Positions 11,215-21,185 of a DNA stretch of 64,000 bases are shown here, one piece after another. The stretch's first letter is position 1. The number at the start of each line of letters is the position of its first letter. The stretch spans positions 496,001 to 560,000 of the forward strand of contig NZ_JACHLN010000001.1 of assembly GCF_014204495.1 (NCBI RefSeq). The letters run 5' to 3'. This stretch comes from Sphingomonas kyeonggiensis. GTDB taxonomy: Bacteria > Pseudomonadota > Alphaproteobacteria > Sphingomonadales > Sphingomonadaceae. The position numbers were made by a program, and so were the translations under genes. The notes beneath the pieces are model-generated. The model worked only from the letters and a program-made list of their open reading frames with translations, was not told the DNA's origin and did no database searches.

Positions 11215-11325
11215 GAACTCGCGGATTGCCCTCTTAATGTCCGTCGGGTCGCGTGGCGGCGCTGGTTCTGGGGCCAGCGCCGCCCAAATACGAGGGTTTG
11301 AGATATTATCTTTCGTTTACAATAT

Positions 11326-11345
11326 TTTAGCAATGATCTGCTAAA
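11326..11345. promoter_or_regulatory. AT-rich inverted repeat upstream of the orphan gene
   Basis: TTTAGCA and TGCTAAA flank a 6-nt spacer, inside an AT-rich patch (about 11297-11345) that stands out in this GC-rich window. It ends 36 bp before the start at 11382, so it may be an operator or part of the promoter. Confidence 0.4.
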
Positions 11346-11381
11346 CTGCCCGTTGGGGATTGTAGACGCAAAGGGACCAGC

Positions 11382-11948
11382 ATGACTTCCATTTCATCTT
11401 TATCGCAGCGGCCCGATCCGCGCGCGCAGATGGATGCGCGGATCGGCGCGGCGGCATCGGCCGGCACGATCAGCAGCGACGACCAGAATGCGCTGAGCAG
11501 CGCGCTCGACACGATCGATACGAGCCTGGCTTCGGATCGCGCCAGCGGCGGCAAGCCCGGCGACATGAAGGAGAGGATCAACGGGCTGATCGACAGCCAG
11601 GTCGAGAGCGGCGCGCTGACCGACGATCAGGCCGAGGAGCTGAAGAGCTTCTTTGCGCAGGGCCCCGATGGCGGCCAGGGCGGCCCCGGTGGCCCGCAGG
11701 GCGCGGGCGGCCCGCCTCCCGGACCGCCGCCCTCGGGCACCAGCGATTCGGACGAGGATTCGACCGACGATACCGACACCACCACGCAGATCAGCGAAGC
11801 GGCGGCGCGCCAGCTCGAGGCGATGACCGCCTTCCTCCAGAAGCTGCGCGACGCAGCGGCATCGGGCTCCGCCACCTATGGCAGCAATGCGGGGACGAGC
11901 AGCAATGGCAGCTCGGCGACCGGCTGGGTGATCGACCGCCAGGCCTGA
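11382..11948 (+). CDS. Acidic, Pro/Gly-rich protein of unknown function
   Basis: A 188-residue protein that I do not recognise. It has no signal peptide or membrane helix. The N-terminal 90 residues are helical, with two similar units (DARIGAAASAGTISSDDQNAL and NGLIDSQVESGALTDDQAEEL) resembling paired EF-hand-like or bacterial docking helices. A Gly/Pro-rich tract (95-120), an Asp/Ser/Thr-rich acidic stretch (121-137) and a Ser/Gly-rich tail follow. The gene has its own AT-rich upstream region and a strong terminator. A small secreted or surface protein exported without a cleaved signal is conceivable; nothing proves it. Confidence 0.65.
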   Translation: MTSISSLSQRPDPRAQMDARIGAAASAGTISSDDQNALSSALDTIDTSLASDRASGGKPGDMKERINGLIDSQVESGALTDDQAEELKSFFAQGPDGGQGGPGGPQGAGGPPPGPPPSGTSDSDEDSTDDTDTTTQISEAAARQLEAMTAFLQKLRDAAASGSATYGSNAGTSSNGSSATGWVIDRQA

Positions 11949-11972
11949 TCGCTCGCGCCTGCGGCGCTGAGG

Positions 11973-12009
11973 CGCGGCGCCGTTCCGGGGGGATCGGCGC
12001 CGCGTTTTG
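11973..12009. terminator. Intrinsic terminator between convergent genes
   Basis: A perfect 10-bp GC stem (CGCGGCGCCG/CGGCGCCGCG) with a 12-nt loop, followed by TTTT. It lies between the orphan gene's stop at 11948 and the LLM gene's stop at 12012. Confidence 0.7.
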
Positions 12010-12011
12010 AT

Positions 12012-13001
12012 TCAGAGGCCGCGCATTGCCTCGGCGGCGAGGGAGAGGCTCTTCTTGCGCGCCTCATGATCGAACATCGCGCTGGTCAGCATCAGCTCAT
12101 CAGCGCCGGTGCGGGCGATGAAGGCGGCGAGCTGCTCGCGGACCCTGTCGGGCCCGCCGATCGCGCTGGCCGAGAGCACCTGGTCGAGCATCGCGTTGCC
12201 ATGTCCGCCCAGGCTCTCGCGATAGCCGAGCACCGGCGGCGGCAGCTGGATGCCCTTGCCGGTGGTGCGGATCGCGACGAACGCCTGTTGCTGCGAGCTG
12301 GCGAGCAGTTCGGCTTCCTCGTCGGTATCGGCGGCGAAGACGTTGAAGCCGAGCATCAGATGCGGCTTTTCCAGCACGTCGGACGGGCGGAAGTTGCGGC
12401 GATAGACGTCGATCGCCTGGTCGAGCTGGCCGGGCGCGAAATGCGAGGCGAAGGCATAGGGGAGGCCGAGCATCGCGGCGAGCTGCGCGCCGAACAGGCT
12501 GGAGCCGAGGATCCAGATATCGACCTTGGCGCCAGCGCCGGGCGTGGCCCTAATGCCAGTACGGCCGTCATCGGCGAAATAGCTCTGCAACTCCGCCACG
12601 TCGCGGGGGAACTCGTTGCCGTCGCTGTCGAGCCCGCGGCGGATCGCGGCGGAGACGCGCTGGTCGGAGCCGGGCGCACGGCCGAGGCCGAGGTCGACGC
12701 GGCCCGGGAACAGCGCATCGAGCGTGCCGAACTGCTCGGCGACCTGGAGCGGCGAGTGATTGGGGAGCATGATCCCGCCGGCGCCGATGCGGATCGTCGA
12801 GGTCGCCTGGCCGACATGGGCGATCACCACGGCGGTGGCGGCGCTGGCGATGCCGTCCATCCCGTGATGCTCGGCTACCCAGTAGCGGGTATAGCCAAGG
12901 CCCTCGACGTGCCTGGCGAGATCGGCGGCGTTGGCAAGGGCTTGCGATGCGGTCCCGCCTTGGATGATCGGGACGAGGTCGAGCAGGGAATAGGCTGTCA
13001 T
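12012..13001 (-). CDS. LLM class flavin-dependent oxidoreductase
   Basis: A 329-residue luciferase-like monooxygenase. Family signatures include [14 protein letters not shown] near 42, [22 protein letters not shown] near 72-93 (in two parts) and [14 protein letters not shown] near 100-113. Such enzymes use reduced flavin (FMN or F420) supplied by a separate reductase; the substrate is not predictable. It is a single gene divergent from the nucleotidase gene, with 113 bp between. Confidence 0.92.
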   Translation of the reverse strand: MTAYSLLDLVPIIQGGTASQALANAADLARHVEGLGYTRYWVAEHHGMDGIASAATAVVIAHVGQATSTIRIGAGGIMLPNHSPLQVAEQFGTLDALFPGRVDLGLGRAPGSDQRVSAAIRRGLDSDGNEFPRDVAELQSYFADDGRTGIRATPGAGAKVDIWILGSSLFGAQLAAMLGLPYAFASHFAPGQLDQAIDVYRRNFRPSDVLEKPHLMLGFNVFAADTDEEAELLASSQQQAFVAIRTTGKGIQLPPPVLGYRESLGGHGNAMLDQVLSASAIGGPDRVREQLAAFIARTGADELMLTSAMFDHEARKKSLSLAAEAMRGL

Positions 13002-13114
13002 GCGAGCGGAGATGGGGAGCCGGTTGCGAGGCTGCCATAAAGTTTTGGTCGTGCGGCCCCAAGCGAAGAAACACTTGCTTGATAGCCGCGCCCGCTGGGC
13101 CTAACCGCGCGGCC

Positions 13115-13779
13115 ATGACCCCTGCCCTGTCGCACGTCCGCAACTGGATCTTCGATCTGGACAACACGCTCTACCCGGCGAGCGCGAACCTGTTCGCGCT
13201 GATCGACGCGCGGATCGGGCAATATGTCCAGAACCTCCTCGGCCTCGATCCAGTCGCCGCGCACAAGGTGCAGAAGGGCTATTTCCACGCGCACGGCACG
13301 ACGCTGGCCGGGCTGATGGCCGAGCACGGCACCGATCCGCATCACTATCTGGCGGACGTTCACGACGTCGACATGAGCGTGCTCGAAGTGAACGCGGCGC
13401 TGGTCGAGGGGCTGGCGCGGCTGCCCGGGCGCAAGCTGGTCTTCACCAATGGCGACGCACCCTACGCGATGAAGGTGCTCGACCGGCTGGGCATGGGTGA
13501 GACCTTCGAGGCGATCCACGACGTGCACGCCACCCAATATCGCCCCAAGCCCGATCCGCTCGCGTATCAGGGGCTGTGCGAGGCCTATGACCTCGATCCG
13601 CATACCAGCCTGTTCGTCGAGGACATGGCGCGCAACCTCGCGCCGGCAAAGGCGATCGGCATGACCACGGTGTGGATCGACAATGGCTCCGAACAGGCGC
13701 CGGACGTCGATCGCAGCTTCATCGACTATACCACCAACGACCTCGGAGCCTGGCTCCACAGCATCCTGGAGACTTCCGA

Positions 13780-13783
<4 letters not shown>
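13115..13783 (+). CDS. Pyrimidine 5'-nucleotidase (HAD superfamily)
   Basis: A 222-residue HAD phosphatase. HAD motif I DLDNTLYP is near residue 13, motif II VFTNGD near 110, and motifs III/IV are KPDPLAY and FVEDMARNL. The DLDNTLY pattern is that of SDT1/pyrimidine 5'-nucleotidases, which dephosphorylate UMP/CMP. The stop overlaps the dapD start (ATGA), so the pair is translationally coupled, a pairing conserved in many alphaproteobacteria. Confidence 0.88.
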
Positions 13784-14598
<815 letters not shown>

Positions 14599-14655
14599 TT
14601 TAGTATCCAGCGTTACCGCTTTCATCCGGGCGGCGAGATGGCGTAGGGACGGGTC

Positions 14656-15420
14656 ATGACCGAAAGCATGACCTATGGACGCTATCTCGCGCTCGACGAG
14701 CTGCTCGCCGCCCAGCACCCGCTGTCGGATCGGCACGACGAGCTGCTGTTCATCATCATCCACCAGACCAAGGAGCTGTGGCTGAAGCAGGCGATCGCCG
14801 AGATCCGCCTGGCGCTCGACCTGGTCCGTGCCGACAAGCCGGTGGAGGCGTACAAGAGCCTTGCCCGGGTCAGCCGCATCCAGGCGGTGATGACGCTTTC
14901 CTGGGAAGTGCTGACCACGATGACGCCGAGCGACTATACGCGCTTCCGCGACGTGCTCGGCGCCAGCTCGGGCTTCCAGTCCGACCAGTTCCGCGCGGTG
15001 GAGACTCTGCTCGGCGTGCGTGGCGGCGGCGTGCCGGGGCCGCTCACCACCGAATTCTCCGCCCTGCCCAGCCTGTGGGACGAAGCCAATGCCGCGCTGG
15101 CCCGCGCCGGCTTCGACCTGCCCGCCGAGGTGCTGGCTCGCGACTGGGCCCAGCCCTACGAACCCAATCAGGCGGTCGAGGATGCCTGGGCGCAGGTCTA
15201 TCGCGAGACGGACAGATATTGGGAACTGTACCAGCTCGCCGAGAAGCTGGTCGATATCGACGACGCGCTGGCGACGTGGCGGCACAAGCACGTCCTCACC
15301 GTCAGCCGGGTGATCGGGATGAAGCCGGGGACCGGCGGCACGCCCGGCGTGCCCTATCTCGCCTCGACGCTGTCGAAGCGCGCCTTCCCGGAACTGTGGA
15401 CGCTCAGGACGCAGCTTTGA
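14656..15420 (+). CDS. kynA: Tryptophan 2,3-dioxygenase
   Basis: A 254-residue haem dioxygenase that opens the indole ring of tryptophan to N-formylkynurenine. Landmarks are YLALDELLAAQ, HDELLFIIIHQTKELW (substrate-pocket His), SGFQSDQFR, and near the C-terminus WRHKHVLTVSRVIGMKPGTGGT with the proximal haem His and product-loop Gly/Thr. It is the first gene of a two-gene unit and overlaps the next by the TTGA junction. Confidence 0.97.
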   Translation: MTESMTYGRYLALDELLAAQHPLSDRHDELLFIIIHQTKELWLKQAIAEIRLALDLVRADKPVEAYKSLARVSRIQAVMTLSWEVLTTMTPSDYTRFRDVLGASSGFQSDQFRAVETLLGVRGGGVPGPLTTEFSALPSLWDEANAALARAGFDLPAEVLARDWAQPYEPNQAVEDAWAQVYRETDRYWELYQLAEKLVDIDDALATWRHKHVLTVSRVIGMKPGTGGTPGVPYLASTLSKRAFPELWTLRTQL

Positions 15421-16523
15421 GCTACAAGCACCTCTTCCAGCGCGCGCTGGCGGCAGCGCCCGAGCGGCTGCACTTCGCGGCGCATTCGCATCATCTCTGG
15501 CCCGACGCTTCCTATCTCGGCCAGCTCGCCGCCTGGGAAGACGGGGTACGTCTTGCCGACCGCAAATGGGAGCGGGTGATGGGCGAGATCTGGCCCGCCG
15601 CCCAGCAGCATGTCGCCGCCGAGCTCAAGCTGCCTGATCCGGGCAGCATCGTCTTCGCGCCGAACACGCATGAACTGCTGCTGCGCATCGCCTCGGCCCG
15701 CCCGGGGCCGCTGCGCATCCTCGCCAGCGACGGCGAGTTCCACAGCTTCCGCCGCCAATCAATGCGCTGGGAAGAAGCCGGCAGCGCGACCGTGGAACGG
15801 GTCCCGCTCGAGGCAATCGTCGCGCGGGCGAAGGCCAGCGACCATGACCTGATCTTCGTCAGCCAGGTGCAGTTCGGCACCGGCCACGTGTTCGATCGAA
15901 TCGCCGAGATTGCCGCGCTGGCGTCACCAGACGGCCCCTGGGTGGTGATCGACGGCTATCACGCCTTCATGGCGATGGAGGTCGACCTGTCGGCCGTGGC
16001 GGACAAGGTCTTCTACCTCGCCGGCGGCTACAAATACGCGATGGCCGGGGAAGGCTGCGCCTTTCTCCATGCCCCGCCCGGGTTCGGCATGCGACCGGAG
16101 ATCACCGGCTGGTATGCCGAGTTCGAGGACCTGGCGCTGCCGCCCGGCAGCATCGGCTATGCGCCCGATGCACGCCGCTTCCTGGGCGCTACCTTCGATC
16201 CGTCGGGCATCTACCGCTTCGTCGGGGTGCGCGACATGCTGCGCCAGGAAGAACTGACCACCGCGAAGATCGCGGCGCATGTCGACACCTTGCGCGCGCA
16301 ACTGCTCGCCGAGCTGCCGATCGAGGCCGAGCTGCTCAACCCGAACAGCCCCGCGCGCTTCCTCGCGCTGCGCTCGCCCAATGCGCAGCGCTGGAAGGCC
16401 GAGCTGGAAGCCGAGGACGTGATCACCGATGTGCGCGGCGATGTGCTGCGGATCGGTCTCGGCCTGTACCAGGACAGCCGCGACGTGACCCGGCTGATCG
16501 AGGCGCTTTCCTGGCTCCGCTGA
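15417..16523 (+). CDS. Class V aminotransferase-fold PLP enzyme, probable kynureninase
   Basis: The 368-residue protein starts at TTG 15417, whose last two bases fall in the kynA stop (TTGA), so translation is coupled. No closer ATG exists. Fold-type I PLP features are FHSFRRQSMRW, VIDGYHAFMAM, and the Schiff-base Lys near 206 in GGYKYAMAGEGCAF. Coupling to kynA argues for kynureninase (kynurenine to anthranilate plus alanine). The sequence is shorter than standard KynU (about 410) and lacks its usual GWFGH motif, having GWYAEF instead. It may therefore be a divergent branch or act on another kynurenine-like substrate. Confidence 0.75.
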   Translation: MSYKHLFQRALAAAPERLHFAAHSHHLWPDASYLGQLAAWEDGVRLADRKWERVMGEIWPAAQQHVAAELKLPDPGSIVFAPNTHELLLRIASARPGPLRILASDGEFHSFRRQSMRWEEAGSATVERVPLEAIVARAKASDHDLIFVSQVQFGTGHVFDRIAEIAALASPDGPWVVIDGYHAFMAMEVDLSAVADKVFYLAGGYKYAMAGEGCAFLHAPPGFGMRPEITGWYAEFEDLALPPGSIGYAPDARRFLGATFDPSGIYRFVGVRDMLRQEELTTAKIAAHVDTLRAQLLAELPIEAELLNPNSPARFLALRSPNAQRWKAELEAEDVITDVRGDVLRIGLGLYQDSRDVTRLIEALSWLR

Positions 16524-16528
16524 CAAAG

Positions 16529-16562
16529 CGACCGGGCACGCAATGCGCGTCGCGCCCGGTCG
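16529..16562. terminator. Hairpin between convergent genes
   Basis: Perfect 9-bp arms (CGACCGGGC/GCCCGGTCG) around a 16-nt loop, between the PLP-enzyme stop at 16523 and the UrcA stop at 16573. There is no T-run on either side, so it is only a candidate. Confidence 0.4.
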
Positions 16563-16572
16563 TGAGGGAAGG

Positions 16573-16863
16573 TCAACGGCGGGCAACCTGCGCGACGCCC
16601 CAGCGCGCAGTGAGCTGGCGGGCGACGTCGCGCTGGACGCCGTCGCGACAGCGCTTGATCGCCACCGCCTCATCGGCGCCCGCACTCGCATAGGAACCGC
16701 AGACCTGCTCGGTTGCGGTGGCGAGGCGACGATTGAGCTCGGTGCGGCCCGCCTCGCTCTTCAGATCGAGATCGGCATGGCGGATGGCGACGCTGCGGTC
16801 CCCGGCCAGGGCCGGCGTGGCGAACAGCGTGGCGGCGGTGAGGGCGGCGATGAACTTGCACAT
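16573..16863 (-). CDS. UrcA family protein
   Basis: A 96-residue secreted protein. The signal peptide covers about 1-20 (CKFIAALTAATLFATPALAG). The mature part has the UrcA pattern: VAIRHADLDLKSEAGRTELN, a Cys in EQVCGSY and a second in IKRCRDGV, which may form a disulphide. The function of UrcA proteins is unknown. It is divergently transcribed from a winged-helix/TPR regulator 163 bp away. Confidence 0.82.
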   Translation of the reverse strand: MCKFIAALTAATLFATPALAGDRSVAIRHADLDLKSEAGRTELNRRLATATEQVCGSYASAGADEAVAIKRCRDGVQRDVARQLTARWGVAQVARR

Positions 16864-17026
16864 GGGATGGCTCCTTTCCGTGGAATGCCGGCGTCGTTGC
16901 CGGATGCCTCCTGATTGCCGGAAAGCCCGCGGGGCGAGAGGATGAGGAGCCGATGAAGAGCTGATGAAATGCCGATGATTCGCCGATAGGGTGGATTTCG
17001 ACGCTTGTTGCGGGGATGGGGGAAAG

Positions 17027-18595
17027 GTGGAGAGCCGCATCGACCTTGCGCATGAACCGGTATTTCGCCTCGGGCCGATCGAGGTGCGTCCCGCCCTGCG
17101 CCAGCTCGCGCGGGAGGATGGCAGCGAGGAAGTGCTCGAGCCGCGGGTGATGCAGGTGTTGGTCGCGCTCGCCCGGGCGAACGGGGCGATCGTCAGCCGC
17201 GATGACCTTACCCGCAGCTGCTGGGAAGGCCGGGTAGTGGGCGAGGACGCGATCAACCGCGTGGTCTCGCGCCTGCGCCGCGCCGCCGAGGGGATCGGCC
17301 AGGGCAGCTTCCGGATCGAGACGATCACCAAGGTCGGCTACCGGCTGCTGCGCGCTGACCAGCACGACGCGCCTGCACCCGCACCCGGCAGCCCGCTGGC
17401 GCAGGCACGCGCCGAAGCGCACCGGCTGCGGCTCGATCGCCGCGCGATGCTCGCAGGAGCCGGACTTGCAGTGGTCACCACTACCGGCGCGATCGGCTGG
17501 TATCGCTGGTCGCAGCCCCACAAGACTGTGCCCGATGATGTGAAGCCGCTGCTCGATCAGGCGATGGCCTCGATCCGCCAGGGCACACCGGAAGGGCTCA
17601 GCCAGGCAACCGGCCTGTTCCGGCGCCTGACCGAGCTGCACCCCGACCAGCCCGATGCCTGGGGAGCACTCGCGATCGCCTATGCGATCGGCGCGGGCGG
17701 CGGCAGCCCCCGGAACGAAGCGGCGATGCGCATGCGTGCCGAGCAGGCCGCTGCCCGCGCGCTGCAGCTCAATCCGGCCAATCCCTATGCGCGCCTTTCG
17801 CGGGCGATGCTCGACGCTGCTACCGACAGCTGGCTGCGGGACGAGCAGCTTTGTCGCTCGATCCTCACCACTCGCCCCGACATCGAATTCGCCTGGGGCA
17901 TGCTCAGCGGCGTGCTGCTCTCGGTCGGGCGCTGCCGCGAGGCGGCCGACACATTCGTCCAGTTCTGGGGAAAGGGGCTCCCCGATCCTTCGCGCGCCTA
18001 TACCCGTGCCGTAGCGCTTTGGGCCGCCGATCGGCTCGACGAGGCGGACAAGGCGATGGAGGAAGCGATGGCGCTGTTCCCCACCCATTTCGCGGTGTGG
18101 TTCACGCGCTTCTACCTGCTGCTCTATACCGGCCGCGCCGCAGATGCGCTGGCGATGTCGCGCCGGGCCGACCAGCGGCCCACCGGCATCCCGGCCGATA
18201 ATTTCGCGATGATCGAGGACGTCGCCCAGGCGATGATCACCCGCGCGCCCGCCGATATCGATCGGGCGATGGCAAGCAACCTGGCGGCGGCGCACAGGGG
18301 CGCGGGCTTTGCCGAGAACACGATGCAGTTCGCCGCGGCGCTGGGCCGGGTCGATACCGCGTTCGAAGTGGCCGAGGGCTATTATTTCGGCCGGGGCTTC
18401 GAGGTCGGGGAGCTGCGCTTCCAGCCGGAGCAGCGCGTCTGGACCCGGCGGGCCAACCGCCGCACGCGGCTGCTGTTCATGCCCTCCACCGCGGCGATGC
18501 GGAGCGACCCGCGCTTCGGCAAGCTGGTCGGGGAGATAGGGCTGGAGCGCTATTGGCGCGAGACGGGATCGGTGCCCGACTACCGCAAGACCTAG
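17027..18595 (+). CDS. CadC/ToxR-like winged-helix regulator with membrane anchor and TPR domain
   Basis: About 522 residues. An OmpR-type winged helix (about 10-105, with LEPRVMQVLVALARANGAIVS and ETITKVGYRLL) precedes a single membrane helix at about 140-157. A C-terminal TPR-like region of about 350 residues (LNPANPYARLSRAM and similar) would be periplasmic if the topology matches CadC. I chose GTG 17027, preceded by GGGGGAAAG; GTG 16991 in frame would add 12 residues. The membrane-bound one-component regulator probably senses an envelope signal. Its stop overlaps the convergent CoA-binding gene by 4 bp. Confidence 0.82.
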   Translation: MESRIDLAHEPVFRLGPIEVRPALRQLAREDGSEEVLEPRVMQVLVALARANGAIVSRDDLTRSCWEGRVVGEDAINRVVSRLRRAAEGIGQGSFRIETITKVGYRLLRADQHDAPAPAPGSPLAQARAEAHRLRLDRRAMLAGAGLAVVTTTGAIGWYRWSQPHKTVPDDVKPLLDQAMASIRQGTPEGLSQATGLFRRLTELHPDQPDAWGALAIAYAIGAGGGSPRNEAAMRMRAEQAAARALQLNPANPYARLSRAMLDAATDSWLRDEQLCRSILTTRPDIEFAWGMLSGVLLSVGRCREAADTFVQFWGKGLPDPSRAYTRAVALWAADRLDEADKAMEEAMALFPTHFAVWFTRFYLLLYTGRAADALAMSRRADQRPTGIPADNFAMIEDVAQAMITRAPADIDRAMASNLAAAHRGAGFAENTMQFAAALGRVDTAFEVAEGYYFGRGFEVGELRFQPEQRVWTRRANRRTRLLFMPSTAAMRSDPRFGKLVGEIGLERYWRETGSVPDYRKT

Positions 18596-19023
18596 CCCTG
18601 CTCGATCGGCGCGACGCCGAGCCGCGGGATCTCGATCGCCGGGCAGCGGTCCATCACAACCTTGAGCCCGGCCGCCTCGGCACGGGCGGCCGCTTCCGCG
18701 TTGATCACGCCGAGCTGCATCCACACCGCCCTGGCGCCCGCGGCGATTGCTTCGTCCACCGCTTCACCGGCGGCCTGGGGGCGGCGGAAGATGTCGACCA
18801 GGTCGACCGGCTCGATCTGCGACAGGTCGCGGAACACGAACTCGCCATGCACATGCTCGCCGGTGATCTGCGGGTTGACCGGGATCACCCGGTAGCCATG
18901 CCGCTGGAGGAAGGCCATCACGCCGTAGCTCGGACGATCGGGCCGATCCGACGCGCCGACCATCGCGATGGTACGCACGCTTTCGAGCAGCGCCTTGATG
19001 TCCTCGTCGCGTGTCAGCGGCAT
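18592..19023 (-). CDS. CoA-binding domain protein (YccU-like)
   Basis: A 143-residue single-domain Rossmann protein. IAMVGASDRPDRPSYGVMAF near 18-37 is the CoA/nucleotide-binding loop; VIPVNPQ and VDIFRRP follow, and the C-terminus contains VVMDRCPAIEIPRL. It matches the stand-alone CoA-binding family of succinyl-CoA-synthetase-like domains. The precise role is unknown. It lies 4 bp downstream of the Mrp-type ATPase stop and is probably co-transcribed. Confidence 0.88.
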   Translation of the reverse strand: MPLTRDEDIKALLESVRTIAMVGASDRPDRPSYGVMAFLQRHGYRVIPVNPQITGEHVHGEFVFRDLSQIEPVDLVDIFRRPQAAGEAVDEAIAAGARAVWMQLGVINAEAAARAEAAGLKVVMDRCPAIEIPRLGVAPIEQG

Positions 19024-19027
19024 GCCT

Positions 19028-19984
19028 CTATCCTTTCAGCCAGTCGTCCACCTGCCCGGCCAATCCTGCAAACAATTCGGCCTGCGGACCGTTCCCGGCC
19101 GCCGGCGGCTCGCCCGCATCGGAAGCCGAACGGATCGCCATTTCGAGCGGGATCCGGCCGAGGAAGGGGATGCCCAGTTTCGCCGAAATATCCTGGGCGC
19201 CGCCGGTGCCGAAGGGATTCGAAACGCCCTCGCAGTGCGGGCAGACATAACCCGACATGTTCTCGATCAGGCCGATAATCGGCACCCCGGCCTTGTTGAA
19301 CAGGTCGATCGCCCGCGTCGCGTCGATCAGCGCGAGATCCTGCGGGGTCGAGACGATCACCGCGCCGGCCGGCTTGTGCTTCTGGATCATCGTCAGCTGC
19401 ACATCGCCGGTCCCCGGCGGCAGATCGAGCACGAGCAGATCGGTCTCGCCCCAATCGGCATCGACCATCTGGCCGAGCGCACCGCCCGCCATCGGGCCGC
19501 GCCAGGCGATCGCCTGCCCCTCGGCAACCAGCCCGCCCATCGACAGCATCGGCACGCCGAACCGGGTCTGGACCGGCAGCAACACTTTATCACGCGCCTG
19601 CGGCTTCACCCCTTCGACGCCGAGCAGGCGCGGCTGCGAGGGGCCATAGATATCGGCATCGACCAGCCCGACCCTGCGCCCGCGGCGCTGCAGCGCGATC
19701 GCCAGGTTGGCGGCCACGGTGGACTTGCCCACTCCGCCCTTGCCGCTCGCCACCGCGATCAGGCGCCGGGTGCGCCGCTCGCTGGTCATCAGCACACGCA
19801 CTTCCTCCACCCCGGGGAGCGTGCCGGCGGTGCGGCGGATATCGGCTTCCAGCTCTTCGCGGCTGGCCTCGGCCAGGCCGGTGACGTCGAGGACGATGCT
19901 GGCGCGGCCGCCTTCGAGGCGGCCGGTGGCGCGGCCGGCGGTGATCGGGGCGAGCGCGGCGTTCAGGGCTTCGGTATCGGTCAT
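19028..19984 (-). CDS. apbC: Mrp/ApbC family iron-sulfur carrier ATPase
   Basis: A 318-residue P-loop NTPase. An N-terminal MIP18-like domain (about 1-85) is followed by the deviant Walker A GKGGVGKST near 103, then DADIYGPSQPRLLG, DLPPGTGDVQLT, and CPHCEG, the CxxC that binds a transferable Fe-S cluster. These proteins deliver Fe-S clusters to apo-targets. I chose the ATG at 19984 (MTDTEALN). It is divergent from hflK, with 70 bp between starts. Confidence 0.93.
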   Translation of the reverse strand: MTDTEALNAALAPITAGRATGRLEGGRASIVLDVTGLAEASREELEADIRRTAGTLPGVEEVRVLMTSERRTRRLIAVASGKGGVGKSTVAANLAIALQRRGRRVGLVDADIYGPSQPRLLGVEGVKPQARDKVLLPVQTRFGVPMLSMGGLVAEGQAIAWRGPMAGGALGQMVDADWGETDLLVLDLPPGTGDVQLTMIQKHKPAGAVIVSTPQDLALIDATRAIDLFNKAGVPIIGLIENMSGYVCPHCEGVSNPFGTGGAQDISAKLGIPFLGRIPLEMAIRSASDAGEPPAAGNGPQAELFAGLAGQVDDWLKG

Positions 19985-20054
19985 CGCGTGGCAGATAGGC
20001 GCACAATCGCCGCGCGCCACTGTAAATCCGCGCGCGCCTGCTTATAAAGGTCGA

Positions 20055-21185
20055 ATGGCAAACCTCTTTGGCTGGCTCAACAAGGCCGGCAACTTGCAGA
20101 ACGAGGCTCCGAAGAGCCCCTGGGGCTCTGGCAGCGGCGGCGGAAATGGCGGCGGCGGCTCGGGCGATGGCAAAGGTGGCTCCGGCGGATCGGGCGGCGG
20201 CTCGGGTCCCCGCAATCCCTGGTCCTTCCCGCCCGAGGGGCGGCGCCCGCGCTCTGGCGGCGGTGGCGGCGGAAATGGCGGCGGCAACGGTCCGCTGGAG
20301 GACCTGATGCGCCGCATGGGCGGCGGCGGCCTGCCGGTGCCCCCGGGCGGCGCCAAGCTCTGGCTGCTCGTCGTTGGCGGCCTGTTGCTGGCCTGGATGG
20401 CCTTTACCAGCTTCCACGCGATCGGCCCGCGCGAGCGCGGCGTGGTCACCACGCTCGGCCGCTATAGCGGCACGCTCGGCTCGGGCCTGCAGTTCACCCT
20501 GCCCGCACCCTTCCAGATCGTCGAGACCGTCGATGTCGGCAGCGTACGGACGCTGAAATTCCCCGAGAGCGGCGCCAACCTGATGCTGACCGGCGACCAG
20601 AACATCGTCGATCTCTCCTATTCGGTGAACTGGTACATCTCCGACGCCGCCGACTATTCGTTCCAGATCAAGGATCCGACCGAGACGGTGAAGGACACCG
20701 CCGAAAGCGCGATGCGCGCGGTGATCGCGACCACGACGCTCAACGAGGCGATCGGCGAGGGCCAGGGCCGCATCTCGACCGATGTCCAGGCCGCGATGCA
20801 GAAGATCCTCGACGAATATCATTCGGGCATCCGCATCCAGAGCGTCGCGCTGACCAAGGCTGCCGCGCCCGAGCAGGTCGACGACGCCTTCAAGGCGGTG
20901 CAGGCCGCGCAGCAGGGCGCGCAGGGCGCCCGCAACAACGCCAATGGCTATGCCCAGCAGGTGATCGCCGTGGCGCAGGGCGAGGCCGCCGAGTTCGACA
21001 AGATCTACGAACAGTACAAGGCCGCGCCCGAAGTCACCCGCCGCCGTCTCTATTACGAGACGATGGAGCAGGTGCTCGCGCGCACCAACAAGACGATCGT
21101 CGAGGCGCCCGGCGTCACCCCCTATCTGCCATTGCCGGGGATCCGCCCCGATGCGGGCAAGGCCCAGCAAGGAGAGCAGAAGTGA
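20055..21185 (+). CDS. hflK: FtsH protease activity modulator HflK
   Basis: A 376-residue SPFH/Band 7 membrane protein. A very Gly/Ser-rich cytoplasmic N-terminus (about 23-80) precedes a Pro-Gly linker and one membrane helix at about 101-117. The periplasmic SPFH domain begins IGPRERGVVTTLGRY, and the helical C-terminal stalk contains QGAQGARNNANGYAQQVI. HflK and HflC form a cage around FtsH in the inner membrane. The stop overlaps the hflC GTG start (GTGA). Confidence 0.95.
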   Translation: MANLFGWLNKAGNLQNEAPKSPWGSGSGGGNGGGGSGDGKGGSGGSGGGSGPRNPWSFPPEGRRPRSGGGGGGNGGGNGPLEDLMRRMGGGGLPVPPGGAKLWLLVVGGLLLAWMAFTSFHAIGPRERGVVTTLGRYSGTLGSGLQFTLPAPFQIVETVDVGSVRTLKFPESGANLMLTGDQNIVDLSYSVNWYISDAADYSFQIKDPTETVKDTAESAMRAVIATTTLNEAIGEGQGRISTDVQAAMQKILDEYHSGIRIQSVALTKAAAPEQVDDAFKAVQAAQQGAQGARNNANGYAQQVIAVAQGEAAEFDKIYEQYKAAPEVTRRRLYYETMEQVLARTNKTIVEAPGVTPYLPLPGIRPDAGKAQQGEQK

